A DNA stretch of 43,436 nucleotides, taken from NCBI GenBank assembly GCA_040182905.1, contig JARQWU010000061.1, positions 1 to 43,436 of the forward strand. The letters run 5' to 3'. The position numbers were made by a program, and so were the translations under genes. Numbering within the stretch: the first letter of the stretch is position 1; each line of letters begins with the position of its first letter. Source of the DNA: Barthelona sp. PAP020 (lineage: Eukaryota; Metamonada: BaSk clade). Positions 9,901-24,900 of the stretch are shown here, piece by piece. The notes under the pieces were generated by a model. It did not search any database and was not told where the DNA came from. It saw only the letters and a program-made list of their open reading frames with translations.

Positions 9901-12900
9901 CAACAGCTGGTGAAGTAATTATTAGTGATAACACTACTTTTGAAGGTACTTTGAATTTCAGTTGTGATTCAATTGGTTTGTTTATTGGTACTGAAAATTC
10001 TTCACTTTGGTATGAATATGTATTCACCAGCACTTCTAAAGTGTATACATACAATAATGCAACATTAATCACATTAAATGAGAATTTAGTTGTCAAAGTC
10101 TTTGGTTTATTTGAAATTTTAACTGAAATTCATTTAAACTACGCCCAATTCTTGTTTAAAGATTGTGTTATGCATATTGATAGCATAGAATTATTGGAAG
10201 GTAATCTGACTATTGACCATTGTGTTCATCAGAAGAATCATTACGATTTGGTGCTTGATGTGTTTGAGATTTTCAATTCTCAAGTTACATTCATTGGAAT
10301 CAATGGTTTATATGTTGATGAATTGATCATTAATGGTACCACTGCATTGTCTCTTGTTGATTTGAAAGAAGTTATTTTTAAAGACCGTTTGGTGATGCAA
10401 TCAGGTTCATTGGTTGGACCTGCTGTGATCTATACAGGATCAATTGAATTCTTTGCTGGATATATTCGCAAAGACATTCAAATTATATTATATGAATCAA
10501 ATATCACTTTGGAAGGAGAACCAAATTATCATCTTTTGGTTGATGATGGTTCAAATATTATAATTCCTGATGGATTGAATATGACTGTTGAAGGTCAAAG
10601 ATCTTATTTAGAGTTTGGAGATAACACCTATTTGAAGGTTGAAGGTGATATGTATGTAGCCAATGAATATAGTGAATTTACTGTTCATTCTGTTGAAAAA
10701 CCAACATTTTCAGCAAACGCACAACAAATACTAGATCCTTATTTGAATTATCAGTATCCTGCTAATTATGTGTGGCCAATTTTTGATATTAGAGGAAATT
10801 TGGTTGTCAACACTACTTTATATATTGAATCAAAGATCAAGATGACTGGTCAATTAAGTATTGAACCTGGTGCTAAATTTTTGATCGGTAGTATGGTTAT
10901 TGACTTCAATGTTGAATTAACTGATACAACTCAAGGATTGGAAAAGAGTTATTTGATTGGTACAAGTACTATTGTTGTATTGCCTAATGTTGTGATAAAT
11001 GGTATGGGTTCTGAGTTATTGTGTTCATCAACTGGTTATTTACGTTTTGGTGGTATTTGGAACATCAGTAAAGCTTTTGTTGTCACCGAAGGTACCTATC
11101 AATTTTTACCAGGCGCTATTTTTGATTTCAAACAATTGAATATTAGTGGTGGTAAAACGATGTTTAGCCGTGTATCTGCTGATCAAGAACAATGGGATAT
11201 GACCAAGATATTTGTTGATAGTGGAGATTTAATCTTAGATGGATTGAAAAAACAAGTTAATATTGATCTCTTGTATGTCAAACAAGGTACAATTACCATT
11301 GAAAACATGGTGAAAACACCAAATATCACCAAAATTATACTTGGAGGAGGATATATTGAATTTGGAAAACAAGATGTGTCATCACATTTTGAATTGTTGG
11401 ATTTAAGAGGAGGAGATGTCGTTTTTAATACAGGCAAACCTGTTTATGTTGATTTCTTCTATTTGAGTAAGGGATCAAAGATTTCAGGTTCAGATACTGT
11501 CATTGTATTGAATCGCAGTGTTTTGACAGATGGTATTGTTGAATCAGATATTATTTTTGATGAAGAAAGTTTTGTTCATTTCATGAATTCTGTTACTGAT
11601 GTGGGTGTTGTATGTAACGATAACAAAATGTTGTTGAATGGTTTAACGTCTTTAAATGATGGTATTATAATATCATTGAAAGGTTCTGCTAATTTTACCT
11701 TCAACAATCAAGTCAGTTTGAATGGTTTGGTTAATTTTACTCAAACCAGTGAAAGTTTGATGAAAGGTGAACGAAATGTTTTTGAAGCATCCAACAATTC
11801 TACTTGGTTACAAATGGAGTCAGATGATGAAGTTTATCTTGACATTATGTCTTTTGATGTTTTAAATATCCAAAAAGCATATATTATTATGGACGGTTCT
11901 TCATGGAATTTTAAAGGTGAAGTTGATATGGTTGATTCAGTATATTTTATTGCTAGTATGATGAATCTCGAAGGTAAAATGAATATTTCTGATTTACTTC
12001 TCTCTGGACCCAGCAGTCTTGAAAATTTCTTCAAAAATCAACCTGAAAAATGTGATATTACTGTTCAGTACATTTATAATCTTGAATTAGGTGATAGCCT
12101 TACTTCATTGGAGGAGGTTGATTTTGGCTTGCCCGATGAATATAAAAGTTCTACTTTAGCCTATTTCGAAGATGGTCAACTGCATATTCCTGTTGTTTAT
12201 AGTGGTCATTACACTATTTATAGTGGTGATACTGAATATCTTTGTTGGAATGAAGCTGTTAACAAACACGGTGATATCATTGCAATTGACACAATTGGAG
12301 ATGAATTTATTGAAGATAATGAATGGTTTAAGAGTTTGAACACAGATGAAGAGAAATGGTGGAAGTCATTTGCTCCCAGTGATGAGTATTCAGGAGATTG
12401 TACATTTATTGCTTATGCAAAGAGTAACAGTTCACAATATGTGCATGTAAACGTATCTGATGGAATTGTTCCTCAAGGAAAATTCAACCATACAGTTATT
12501 ACTGGTAAGTTGGATTATGGCATTGCAAATTACTTAAATGTTGAACTTTCTAATGGAGAAGCTGTTTATTGTGGTGTGAAACCTTTACCACCTGTTGATT
12601 TTGATTCATTTGTGTTTGCGTTGAAAGGTGAATTGTATACACAAGCTCAAACTTTGAAAACAACTTTTGCTACTTTTTCATTGGAAAAGGGTTTTTATTG
12701 GAATTTGGAAGAGTTTGATTTGTATAAAACAACATTTAAGATTGCAAATGATGTTGATAGAGACTTAAACATTGTATTTAAAGGTGTTATGACAGGTGGA
12801 CGTTTTGAAGTTGTTGGTGAACGTTTGAACCTTACCTTTATTAATTTTGAATTCAGTTCTAATGCTGAAATTCATTTAAATCATGTTTTAAGTGCTAATT

Positions 12901-15900
12901 TTTATGAAATTACTTACAATAGCATTCTATTCTATTCAATGGATTCTACAATTATCATGGATGAAGTGTTTGATGGTATTTCTATTAAATCTATCGGTTT
13001 ATCATTATACAATAGTGAAATTATTGTAGAATCCAATTCTTTTGCTTCAAATTATGCTATATATGTTGATAACTCTTCTTTAATTTTTGATAATTTATTG
13101 GTTGTTGATGCACGTTTTAGCATTTTGAATTCTTACAATTATTTCGCCAATGTTACAATACAAAGAAGTTCAATGGTCACTATTCAAAGCAATAACGAAA
13201 TATTTATTGATCTTTTGGATATTTATAGATCATACGTACGTGTTTTTGATAATAATAATTTGAATATCACAGAAATGTATGTTAAAACTACTAGTTATGA
13301 TCCTTTTTATGATTTTGATGTCACATTTAGGGATATAACTCATACAATTGAAACTAGAATGAATGGGAGCAATTATATTCAAGATTTATATCTTGATAAT
13401 ATGATTTGGAAGTCTCAATCAGATACTTCTGCGGTTGATTCTTTACATTGGTTGTCTGGACGTATTCAATGCAGTAATACCATTGAAGTTGCTCATTTCT
13501 TAGGAGAATCAAATGGTGTTAAAGCTTTATATTTTGGTTGTACTATCCGCATGACTGCTGAATCAAAGTTTGAATCAGGCCAATTATTATTTGCTGGTTC
13601 TTTTGATGTCGCTCAAAATGCAAGTTTCTATTTCTATGTTAATGATATGAGAACTGTGTGGGAATACAAATATTGTTATACTTCATGTTATCGTCATCAT
13701 TGTAGAACACATTGTTATCGTCGTCTTCGTGCAAACGAATATTATGGTATTGCTGGAGACAGTAACATATATGTGAGTGGTAATATGACTATTAATGTTG
13801 TACCTAGATCTTGGAGCTTCAAGAGTAACATATTTAAGACATATGAAGGCAGTGTTGTTGAGTTTATTAGCAATGCAGATATAATGAGAAGCTGGCAAAT
13901 TGGTGGTATTTTTAAATCAAATTATAACATCAGATATTTAGCTTCACCAAGTTCTTTAAGTTGGAATTCTTATGGAACTTCAGAAGTGTATTTGAATACA
14001 TTCAGAATCATTACCACGAATGTTGATGATTATAACAGAGCAGATGCGATTGCTAGAGGTATTTTTAATGTAACCAACTTACAAATAACAGAAGCAACGC
14101 TTCAATTCTTAGGATCCGATGCTATTATCAATGTTGATCATTTCACAATGGATTCTTCCACAATGATTGCTCATGATATAATTAATTCCAGTTGTATTGG
14201 TATAACTGAACTTCAAGATTCTATTATTCGTATGAAAAATACTGATTTGTTTGTGTTTGATAAAGTTTATGCTTCTGCATCTTCAAAGATATACAATGCT
14301 AATCCTTTATTGGTCATTGGTTACCTATATCTTAATAATGCCACGGTTACTGGTAATTATCAATCGTTACTTGGAGGTTTTAACATCACAACTTTACATG
14401 TCAAAAAGGCTTCCATTGTTGTTATTGACAATTTAGTTGTTTATAATTTTGCTCAATTAGCTCCTAATTCTGAAAGCGATTGTACAGAGAATTTCTATCA
14501 TTGGTACTATTATCACGATTCTTATACAGTTTGTCAACGTTATCGTCAAATCAATAATTTTTCGATTGTAACAAAGGGTGTCTTTGATAAGACAACGTAT
14601 TTTGTTCATGTTAATCTTGAAACCAATCTTAACACGACTTTGTTAACTTTACAATCTGTTTACATATATGGTTGGTATACAATTTTGAACCATGGTCAAA
14701 TGAATGTTATTAATAGTGGTCGTTTGTACAATTTTGATTTTGCTGGAACTTTGACAAATGCTGTTGATGGTGTTTTAACTATTGAAGCAAGTTCATATCT
14801 TCAATTGAGAAATTTCAAGGGTATTAATTATGGAAACTTTACTGTCAGGAATACTGGTGTTTTACAAGGTTATAGTGGTAATGTATACAGTCTTTGGATA
14901 AATAAAGTTAATTCCACTCTTTTCATTGAAGGTACTTCTTGGAGTGATTTTAAAGGACATTACATGTATACTTATGGTTTTTATCAAGCCCCTGAATTAC
15001 ATTTTAGCAATGAGGGTAAGCATATTTTTAACACTGAAGAAATCAATGTTGATCTAATCAGTGTTTATAATTATGGGGTTGTTCAAATCTTGAATGCTAT
15101 TGCATTATCTGAAGATAATAGTTATAGAAAAATTAGAGTTGAACAATATGCTCAATTTATTTGGACTACGATTTCTGATATCAATATTGAATCTTTTGAA
15201 TCAATCAATTATGGACAAACTCATTTAACTGTTGAAAATGGTGATTTATATGTAAACAATACCGTTGGTAGAAGTCACGGCTTAATGGATGTGCTATTTA
15301 ACAATGGTACTTTTGGAGTTGACACAGCTGATCTTACAACCAAGGCAAAATTGAACATTGAAAATATGAATGATGATGTTATTGTTGAGAATTATTTGAA
15401 CATTGATGGTATCATTCATGCTTTCAATATTAGCGGGTACTTTATTATTAATGAACAAGATTTTGTTAATGAAGGTGAGTTAAAGATTGACACTTTTGAT
15501 AACATCATTATTGGAGGTAATAAAGAAGTTACGATGATTAATAAGGGTATAATGAACTTACGTAATTTAAGGGAAGATGAAATTCTTGCAAAGCTTACGA
15601 ATACTTTAAATGCTCAATTTATTATTTACAATGTGCGTAATTTAGATGTTAATATCATTATCAATTATGGAACAGTGTATTTTGAAAAGGTTTTGAATTT
15701 CACAGCAGAATATTTGGAAAATAATGATGGTCTATTGCATTTGAATGATGTTGCCAAAGTGGATTATGAACTATTGTTGAATTCTGCTGATGTCATTTTT
15801 GAAGAAGTTAGAATTATGAACGTTAGTCCATATTACATGTTAACATCAACCAGTAAAATGACATATCATGGAATTATTGAGGTGTTCAACATTCCTTATC

Positions 15901-18900
15901 ATTTTTATGCAGGTAATGGTACAATTATTCTCGAAGATTTCTATTTAAGTCCTGTTATTGGATTTTTGGATCCAATGAAAGGTACATTTGTGTTAAATTC
16001 AAAACAACTAGTTACCGTTGATTATTCAATTATCAATTTTGGAGCCAAAATTAGTGGTTATGACACCGTTTATTTCATCCATGAAAATGGTGTCAAATGG
16101 AACGGTGGAGAAATTGAAACCTTAACCATTTTTATTAATTATGGTTTTGTTGTCAATGGTAGTGTTGAGCATATTTGGCGTGGTGCTATGCTTGAGAATG
16201 CAACTACAATCGATATTATTAATGATCCTATTGTATTGGGAATTGATGGATATTGGAAAGTTTCAACAGATATTGAATGGAAAGGAGGTTTTGATACTCA
16301 TTTCAAGGTTCAAGCAAAAAATACTGCTACAAAATTATACCTTGAAGAAAGTACAACAATGTCAATAGCTTCAGGTTTTACTTTCGAATGGTATATTCAT
16401 ACAAAGATCAGTTGGAATGTTTTAACCAATGATATGCATTTTAAATATGGTGGAGGTATTTTTGAAAAGAATGTTTCTGTTTCTTCAACTCGTTTGTTGA
16501 GTTTTACTGATGGATTTTATACTTTAACTGAAACCAGTGTTGTAACACCATCTGATATTAGATTTGAAGTGTTGTCAAATGATTGTACTGGAACTTTTGT
16601 TTACAAGCCTACTATTGGTGTTCACGTATTTGGAAAGTTTGAACCTGTAAGTATTGATGTTTATGATAAGGGTTACATAATGTTTGAATCTGGTTCACTT
16701 ATTCAATTGTCTTCCGTTAATATCAAGGAGAGTGCATGCGTGTTGATTCATGATATTGATACTTTGAATAGCAGTGCTACAGAAATTAATATCGTTCCTA
16801 CCTGTGATAATTCTGGTCTCTTCGCATATATTGATCCACGCAAGGATGTTTATTTCAAAGATTGGTATTTTGATTATGTTTGTGAAATTCAATTCCGTAA
16901 ATTCAGCAAGGTTAATCTTTATGTCGAACCCATTGATTTGAGTGATGGTGGACATGTACGTTTCCTGAAATCTGGAATTAGTTCAAATGAAGTTGGATGG
17001 ATGAACAATCAAACTCTTGAATCATTGAAGATCAACAATGCCAATGCAATATTTGAAGCCAATACTGGATTAAATTATTACATTACAGATGTTATTTTCA
17101 ATGCTGGTGTTCGTACTGGTTACGATTTACTAAATATTTCAACAATGGAACAAAATGGAGGCCTTTCTTACTATGGTTCATATAACGTTAGTGATATGAC
17201 TATTGGTGGAGATGCAACTAAACGTTATGTTGATGGTTCTGAAGTTTTTTCTATCGATCATCTTATTATTGGTGGTACAGGCTCAGTCAGTATTGAAAAT
17301 GGTTTTTACATGTATGGTAATTCCACAGTTATTGACAATGCACATTTTGTTGGTGTTGGTACCATAGTTTTGTATGGCGAAACTAAATTATTGTCTAGTT
17401 GGACTTTAGAATGTTATTCTAAGTTCCTTTTACCCAGTAGCACTACCGTAACCGAATCTAAAACGTTAAAGGTATATCAATCAACCATTGATTCTGAAAT
17501 TCTTTTTGAAGCATCAACTTACCTTATACTTGCACACAATCGTTATCATATTCAAAGTAATGCTCTATTGAATGGTACTGGTGGTATTATGAAATATGGT
17601 GCTGGATCTATCATTGTTTTTGATGGTGTGTATTTAATGACACCTATTTTTGATCAACTTTATAATTCTGAGTTTACGTTTACCACTTTATCTTCAATTA
17701 ACATCACAACGTTGATTGTTAGAGCTGGTTTTGTTAAAGTGCAAGATGTTACAAGTATCACTCAAAACTTGACTTTTGATTCCATTGTTGTCAAAACAAG
17801 AGGAAGATTGTATTTTGAAACTTTCCATAATAACATCGATATTAAGTCCATTGAGATTAAGGTTGGTGTTTTATCATTCAAAAATATTAATTTTATGACA
17901 AAGATTGGTTCCATCACCTTAGATGGTGGTTATTTAGTGTTTGATAGTGGTTGTAATGTTACAATTGGTGAGTTTACCCTTATTGAAGGTTTTAAGACAG
18001 GCGTTGATAATCTTTTCATTGACACATTGATTTGGAGAGGTGGTGGTTTCCTTGGTAATACCCAAACACATGTTTTGGTTAATGCAACATTCTTGGGAAC
18101 TGATAAGAGATTTATTGGTCTAAATCATCAAGTCTTTATTGAACATCAATTATATTCATCTGGTTTTTATACCATTCACAGTTGTGGTGGTTTATCAAAT
18201 GAATTACATTATTCAGGTAATACTTCTTCAATTAATGGTACAATTAAATTGTTATCTGGTGTTCCTGGAGGTTCTGAGAATTCTAAAACTTGGAGTTATT
18301 GGATCCAAGGATACAGTGGTTTTAGTTTTGGTTGTTCTCATTATTCAATTTACAACACTGATCTATGCACAAGCAGCGTTTTAGCTAAAGAACCTGTGTT
18401 GGGTCAAGTACATGCTACTTCAAGTTGTTTATTGCATTTTTCACTTTCCAATTGTAATTCTGATTCTGCATATGCCAATAAGTATCCCAGAGCCATAGAA
18501 TATAATTCACCAACCACTCAAAAGTTAGGTTTTGTTTTGTATAATACTAGTGTGTTAAATATTGAGGAGAAAGCCATGTTTAATTATTCTAATCATTACT
18601 TATCCTTGAAAGGTCACATTAATGTTAAAGGTTCACTCTTTATCAAACAGGGATTCACTATTGAAAAGAATTCCAGTGTTCAATTATATGATGGCGGTAT
18701 TTTTGAAGTTCATGGTGGTGTTAATCACGTTTATGGTTCTCTATTTGATATCACATCTGAGCCAGATATTAGTAAACATGGTAAATTCATCACGAGATAT
18801 ATTCTGTTATCGTATTTGAATTACCGTCCTTATGTGTGGTGGTGGTACAGTTGTAGATTCTGTGCTTCTGAATGTATTTTCAAACGTTCTGACGTTGTGT

Positions 18901-21900
18901 TCCACAATAACAGTTACTTTAATATTACTTCAGGTGGTAGAGTATTACAATCGACATGGACAGTTGAAGAAGGAGCCATATTTACTCCCTCTGAATTCTT
19001 TGTTGAAACATCACCCCCTGTCACTTGCAGAAAATATTATAAGCCTTATGAAGGTTGTTTAGCTTCTCGAATTGTATCATTCAGAAGAGATGGTATATTA
19101 AATATTGAGTCTAGTAAGTTCGATGCTGGTACTTTACATGCTTTGGGAGGAAATGTATATTTGAAGAATGTTACCATTGAATTGGACATTTTGAATATGC
19201 AATCTGGTCTTATTTCAGGTAACATAATTGGAACTGTTAATATTGAAAACAAACTAAATTGGTACGGTGGTTATTTTACTAATTATTTGTTTGTTAATTC
19301 ATTCAATTTCACCAAAATCATGGGACCAATTATTAAACAAATTAATTATCACAGTACATTGAGATTATTTGGTGAAACTGATTTCCTTTCCACTGGTGCT
19401 TTGAGTTTAAGTACAAACAGTACCTTTATTAACAATGGTATCTTTAACAACAATATCAGTTCTGTTTATAAGGGTGTTGGTAGTTTGAGATCACATTTTA
19501 TCAATAATGGTACTTTCAACATCAATAAGCCTTCTACAAATGTTTATTTCTACATTGGTTTTGATTCCACTGAAGATTCCATTGCTAACGTTAATAATGG
19601 TATTATTAACATTCTTGAAGGTGGTAATTTCAATGGTTCTATCAATATTACCAATCCTCAAGGCGCATTATATGTTTCTTCAAAGGGCTACACTACTCTT
19701 TGGAATAACCCAATTCTAAATTTCACAAAGACATCTCATTTTGAAATGTGGGGTTCCTTATATGTATTTGGTGATATTGGTGCTGTATATTTCTCAGGAT
19801 ATTTCTTCAGCAATACCACTTTGTATGTTAGAGGAGGTTATGTGAAATATCATGATGGTGCTATTTTGGATAAGTTTGAACGTATTGACTTGAATGAAGG
19901 TACAGTTGAATTTTATGACATTAATTCCACTTTAGTTATTCAAAATATTCAACAAACAAAGGGTGCTGTTAATTATTTCACTGATACTAATGTTACTACC
20001 GTTAGACATTATTTATATGGTGGTATTAAGGGTGGTACGGATGTTAATATCATTACTGAAGAATTGGATATGTGTGGTGGTCAATTAGGAAATTCCTCAA
20101 AGACATTCATTCAAAATGAAGCTAAGATTAGAAGAGCAAGAGAAACTGCCATGCTTTACAAGGCTTTATTATACATTGAATCAAATGCAACTTTGGATTT
20201 CCCACCTGGTACTATTGATGATGGTATCAGTTATAGAGTTGTACCTTGCTTTAATGCTTATAACGAATCCACCATTGATAATTATGGTACTGTCTATATA
20301 TTGCATCCTTTGAAGATTTCTGTTCCTTCAGATGAAAAGGCGGATTTCAATAACTATAATTTGTTTGACGTCAAAGATAATGCTAACATAGCTTTAACCT
20401 TATATAATTATAATTTGACAACTGTTTTTGGATCTATCTTCTATTTGAACAGAGGTGGTTGGTCTTACGGCACTTTGTCATTTGGAGCACTTGTTGAATT
20501 CCTTGTTGGTACGAGGTTTGTCGTTGCTGAAGGTAGTTTTTGGAAGGTTGCTGGTGTTTATGTCAACTTTTTGAAGGATGGTGTTCTTGATCTTTATGGT
20601 AACATGGAATTAGAGCATTTGAAAGTTGTTATGGATATTCCTTATGAAGAACAAATGGAAAATCCCACTCTAAGATATGGTAACATGAATATCTATTCCA
20701 GTGCCACATTTACTTCTGACACTAAGATTGAATTATCTGGTCCTAATATCACTTTCTATGAACAACACAAGGAATTAACTTTACATACCTTGATATTACG
20801 TAACGGTTTTGCACATTTCTATTCTAATAAACCTGTATTGATTGAGCAACTTATCATTAGAGGTGGTTATAGAGATGGATCTGATCCTGTTGTTGTTACT
20901 GGACAATTATTGTGGCAAAGTGGTGGTTTATCAGGTAATGGTACTACCACATCAACTAATTTGACATCTTTACAAAATGTTGTTCAATTACCACCTGAAT
21001 TGATGAAAGTTCTCCCCAATATTAAGCTATACTTGTTGGATGAAGCTATTTTTGAAAACAATGGAATTGCTTATGCCAATTTCCCTGCAACTTTCTATGG
21101 TGATCATGGTGCTCGTATCATTAATAATGGTGTATGGAATTTTAACCATCGTGTTCGTTGGTCAACAGCTAATGTTACAGAAGCAACCATTTTTGAAGAG
21201 AAAATTGTTGAATATGAAGAAAAGGAATATACTTTGAAGAATTGGACTGGTTTACCATATTGGATCAATAGAGGTGATATTAAAGGTAAATCTACAGAAG
21301 AATATTTTGAAACCATGTGGCGTATGCAATTGGAATCTGGTATTTTCTATGCTAATCAAGAAAAAGTTGTTTTGGGCAGAGGTATTCAAGCAACTGAAGG
21401 TACAATTATTTTCAATGATACCTTGGTGTTTGAAGGAGATTTCATTTTTGAAAAGGATTCTGCTATTTACGGTCATAATGTAAAACTCAATGTTTCCAAC
21501 AATGCGACTGTTATTTTTGAAGGTTTATTCTGTGTTACTGGTGATGATACTGTTGTGTCTGGAGAAGGTGAATTAGTTTTCACCAACGTTACTCGATTCT
21601 GTGAAACTTCTTATGTTGTTATGTGCGGTACTAATGTTAGTTTCCATGAAGATAAGGTTTTAAGAGGTTTAGAATTGGATTGTGGTTCATATAGATTAGG
21701 TCCTGGACGTTTGATTGTTCAAGAAGAATTAAGAATTGGACATGGTGGTTTGGATGGTGGATTGACAATATCTCAACGCAACACCAACTTTTATGGATCT
21801 GCTGATAAGTACATTGGTGATTATACAACATTGACCATTGAAGATAATCTTGAAATTAATGGAAATTCCAGATTGATTGGAGGACATGATGCAAGATTGA

Positions 21901-24900
21901 AAATAATGGAGTCTGCTACAATGCATATTTGTGGTGGTGTGAACGTTATTCAAAGAAATGCTTCTGCTATTCCAATTATTTACAATGAAGGTACAATCGT
22001 TAAAGATGCAGCATGCAATAATGCAGATCAATCTTCTTCTATTTCATGGGCTGTTGAGCAAACAACCAGTGGTTTAATTCATATTGCCAAGGGTGAATTG
22101 TTCTTAGACCCCGTTGAATCAACGTTAGCAGGAGAAATTAGAATTGGTGCTTTAGGTATCTATAGATTGTATGATGATAGTACTTTGGTTGGAACTGCAA
22201 AGTTCACTACTGTTTGTGGTGCTAATATTGATCCTAATGGATATACAATGACTTTTGTTGGAATTAATATTGTTCCTGATTCAAATTGTATATTTGAAAT
22301 CAAAAATGGTGTCATTGAGATTGGTGATGATGCAGTTTTGAATATTGTTAAAACTCATATCTTCAACAATGGTACGTTGAGATTAAACAATGGAACAATT
22401 CCTTTGTTGTCTGATGTTCAAATATATGACAACGGTAGTTTGGATGCGGCATCTGGAAATGTCATGACTATTACAGATATGCATGTTTATGATGGAAATT
22501 TGATTGGATCTGGTAAGATTGTAATTGAAAGTGCTATTGTTGAATCAATTTTATTCAAAGATGTCGAAGTTGATATTCAAACCCTTGATTTTAAGGCTGG
22601 AGAACATATGTTTGACAATACAAAAATATATGTTGTTGATTCTTTGACAGTTCATGAGGGAAACATGAACATGTCCACAAGTTTGATCCATTTGAAAGAA
22701 TATTCATCTATTATTTTTAAGGATGAACATTCTATCTTTGCTGATGCTGATGATAATTCATTATTTGAAACTGAAGCAAATTCAAATGTTATTGTTGAAG
22801 GAAAGTTAAGTGTACAAGCTAATTTTGATGTACAAGGTGAATTATTTGTTAATAACAATGGATCTTTAACTATTGACACATTCATTGGTCAAGGATTTAT
22901 AATTGAAGGTACTGTTAAAAATGAAGGTGTTATTGATATCAATTCAATGATGCATGTGAAAGGAATACTTAATAATTTAGGAGTTTTGAATGTTTATGGT
23001 GTTTTAGACGTTAATTATGCCACTGTTATTTCTAATAGTTGTATGAATGTTATGAAAGAAGCTACATTAACTTTATTGAGTTCTAAAATTACTTCCCTTC
23101 ATTTATGTTCTGTTGAAGGAGATATTGATGTTGTTGATTCTACCTTTACAAACATTATTGTTGATCATATTGATGGATCTGAGGTTAAATTCTACACCAG
23201 TGAGATATTACGCTTAAGTTTGTTACATTGTTTGAATACTGATATTGATTTTGTTGAAACAAATTCCAGCAATGTTAATTTCAACACTGAAAACAACTGT
23301 AACATATCTATTCTTGCTGGAGAAACATACATTGAAAAGACTAATATGATTAATAGTGTTTTGAAAGTAGCAGTATTCAGAGAAAATGCTGAATCCAAGA
23401 CAGATCCAAGACAATTAGAAGATGACTTCATCAAATTTGAAGGAGATATGACTTTATTGAATTCTTCAGTCAATTTAAAGAGCGCTTGGATTTGGGAAAT
23501 CAATGAAATTAATATTACACTTGATAATTCCGAATTGCTTTTCTCAACTTGGAATTCTTCTCATGCAGTTGTTGATCAATTATACATGACAGGAGTTTCT
23601 ACGTTGTATGGAGAATTGGATGTTAATCAATTTGAATTTGAAGGAGGTGATTTATTGGATGAAACAATTTTACTTGTTCAAAATGTCATTTTCAGTACTG
23701 AACAAATAAAAGACTTTAATGATGAAACCAAGGTTACTGTTCTCAAGGAGACTAATTGGACGGCTGGTGATATTTATGGTTTATTTAACAGTGAATTATA
23801 TATTCCTGTTAATTCTATCTTTAGAATTCAAAGTGATGATGTTATGGATTGTCCTGATAATAGCAGACCTCTTTTGAATGTTTTAGGTGAAATTGAAGTA
23901 AATAATGACGCAACTATTCGTTGGAGATTTGATCTTTCAAATTATGTTAACATTATTGATGGTGCTGTTTTGACATTAGATGGTAATACCACTTGTAACA
24001 ATGGTAACTTTACTGTTCAAAAAGATTCAAACTTGATCATTACTTATGGTTTTATTGGAACTGAAACTTGTGGATTGACAGGTGATGGTGGATTAATCAT
24101 CAACGATACTGATGCTTATGTAGTTCTTGATGGTTATCTCAATCTCATGGATACTCTTACCGTTATTGATGGTTTGTTAGATTTACGTACCACTGAAATT
24201 GGTTATATGGATCTTGATTGGATTGGTGGTATAGTGTTGATGAAAGAAATTCATGGTTGTGAGCTTGTTATTTCTAAAGTTGAAGAAGATCATCTCTATT
24301 TCATTAACAACAACACTTTATGCAACATAACTATTTCTCAATTCTTCAGTTATTTGATTGAAATTGGACCTGTTGATTTTGATAAAGTTCAAATAGGTCA
24401 CATGTTAAGTTCAGCTTCATTGGTTTTCCATGACCGAGCTTTCATTGATGAAGTTTGTTTGAAAGATATCAATGGTGGCAATGTCACATTTGAAAAAGAC
24501 TCCCAATCTACTATTAGTTGTTTCGTGCAAAATAATGGAGATGCTTTCTTCCAAACCAATGCAAACCTTAAATTAGATGTCTGTTTGACATTAAATGGAG
24601 GTAATACAGTGTTTGATCATGGTAGTGTAGAATCTCTAATTATTGAATGCATCATTGTCAGAAACAATGCAAGATTAACAGTTAATCAACGATTGGATAA
24701 GGCTAACAATACACTTGTCATTAGAGATTTGACAATTGAGACAACAGGTCTGTTTGGAACAGATTCAAATGATTATAACTATCCTTACAATTCATTGTTT
24801 ATCATTGGTACTTGGTTAATTAAAGGTGGTGGAATGAATGTTCATTCTTCAGTGTCTTTAGGAGTTGCTGCTAGTGTTATTCAAACTGGTAACTTTATTA

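Noticed and set aside
21270-21278. RGD tripeptide (residues 4780-4782) as an integrin-type ligand in the giant protein
   Set aside because: One RGD in over 9,600 residues is expected by chance, and no context suggests an exposed integrin-binding loop.
23192-23503. Antisense open frames within the giant gene (up to 103 codons)
   Set aside because: Codon bias towards GTT/ATT/GAT/TTG on the plus strand lowers stop frequency on the other strand. None shows domain features, and similar shadows occur all along the gene.
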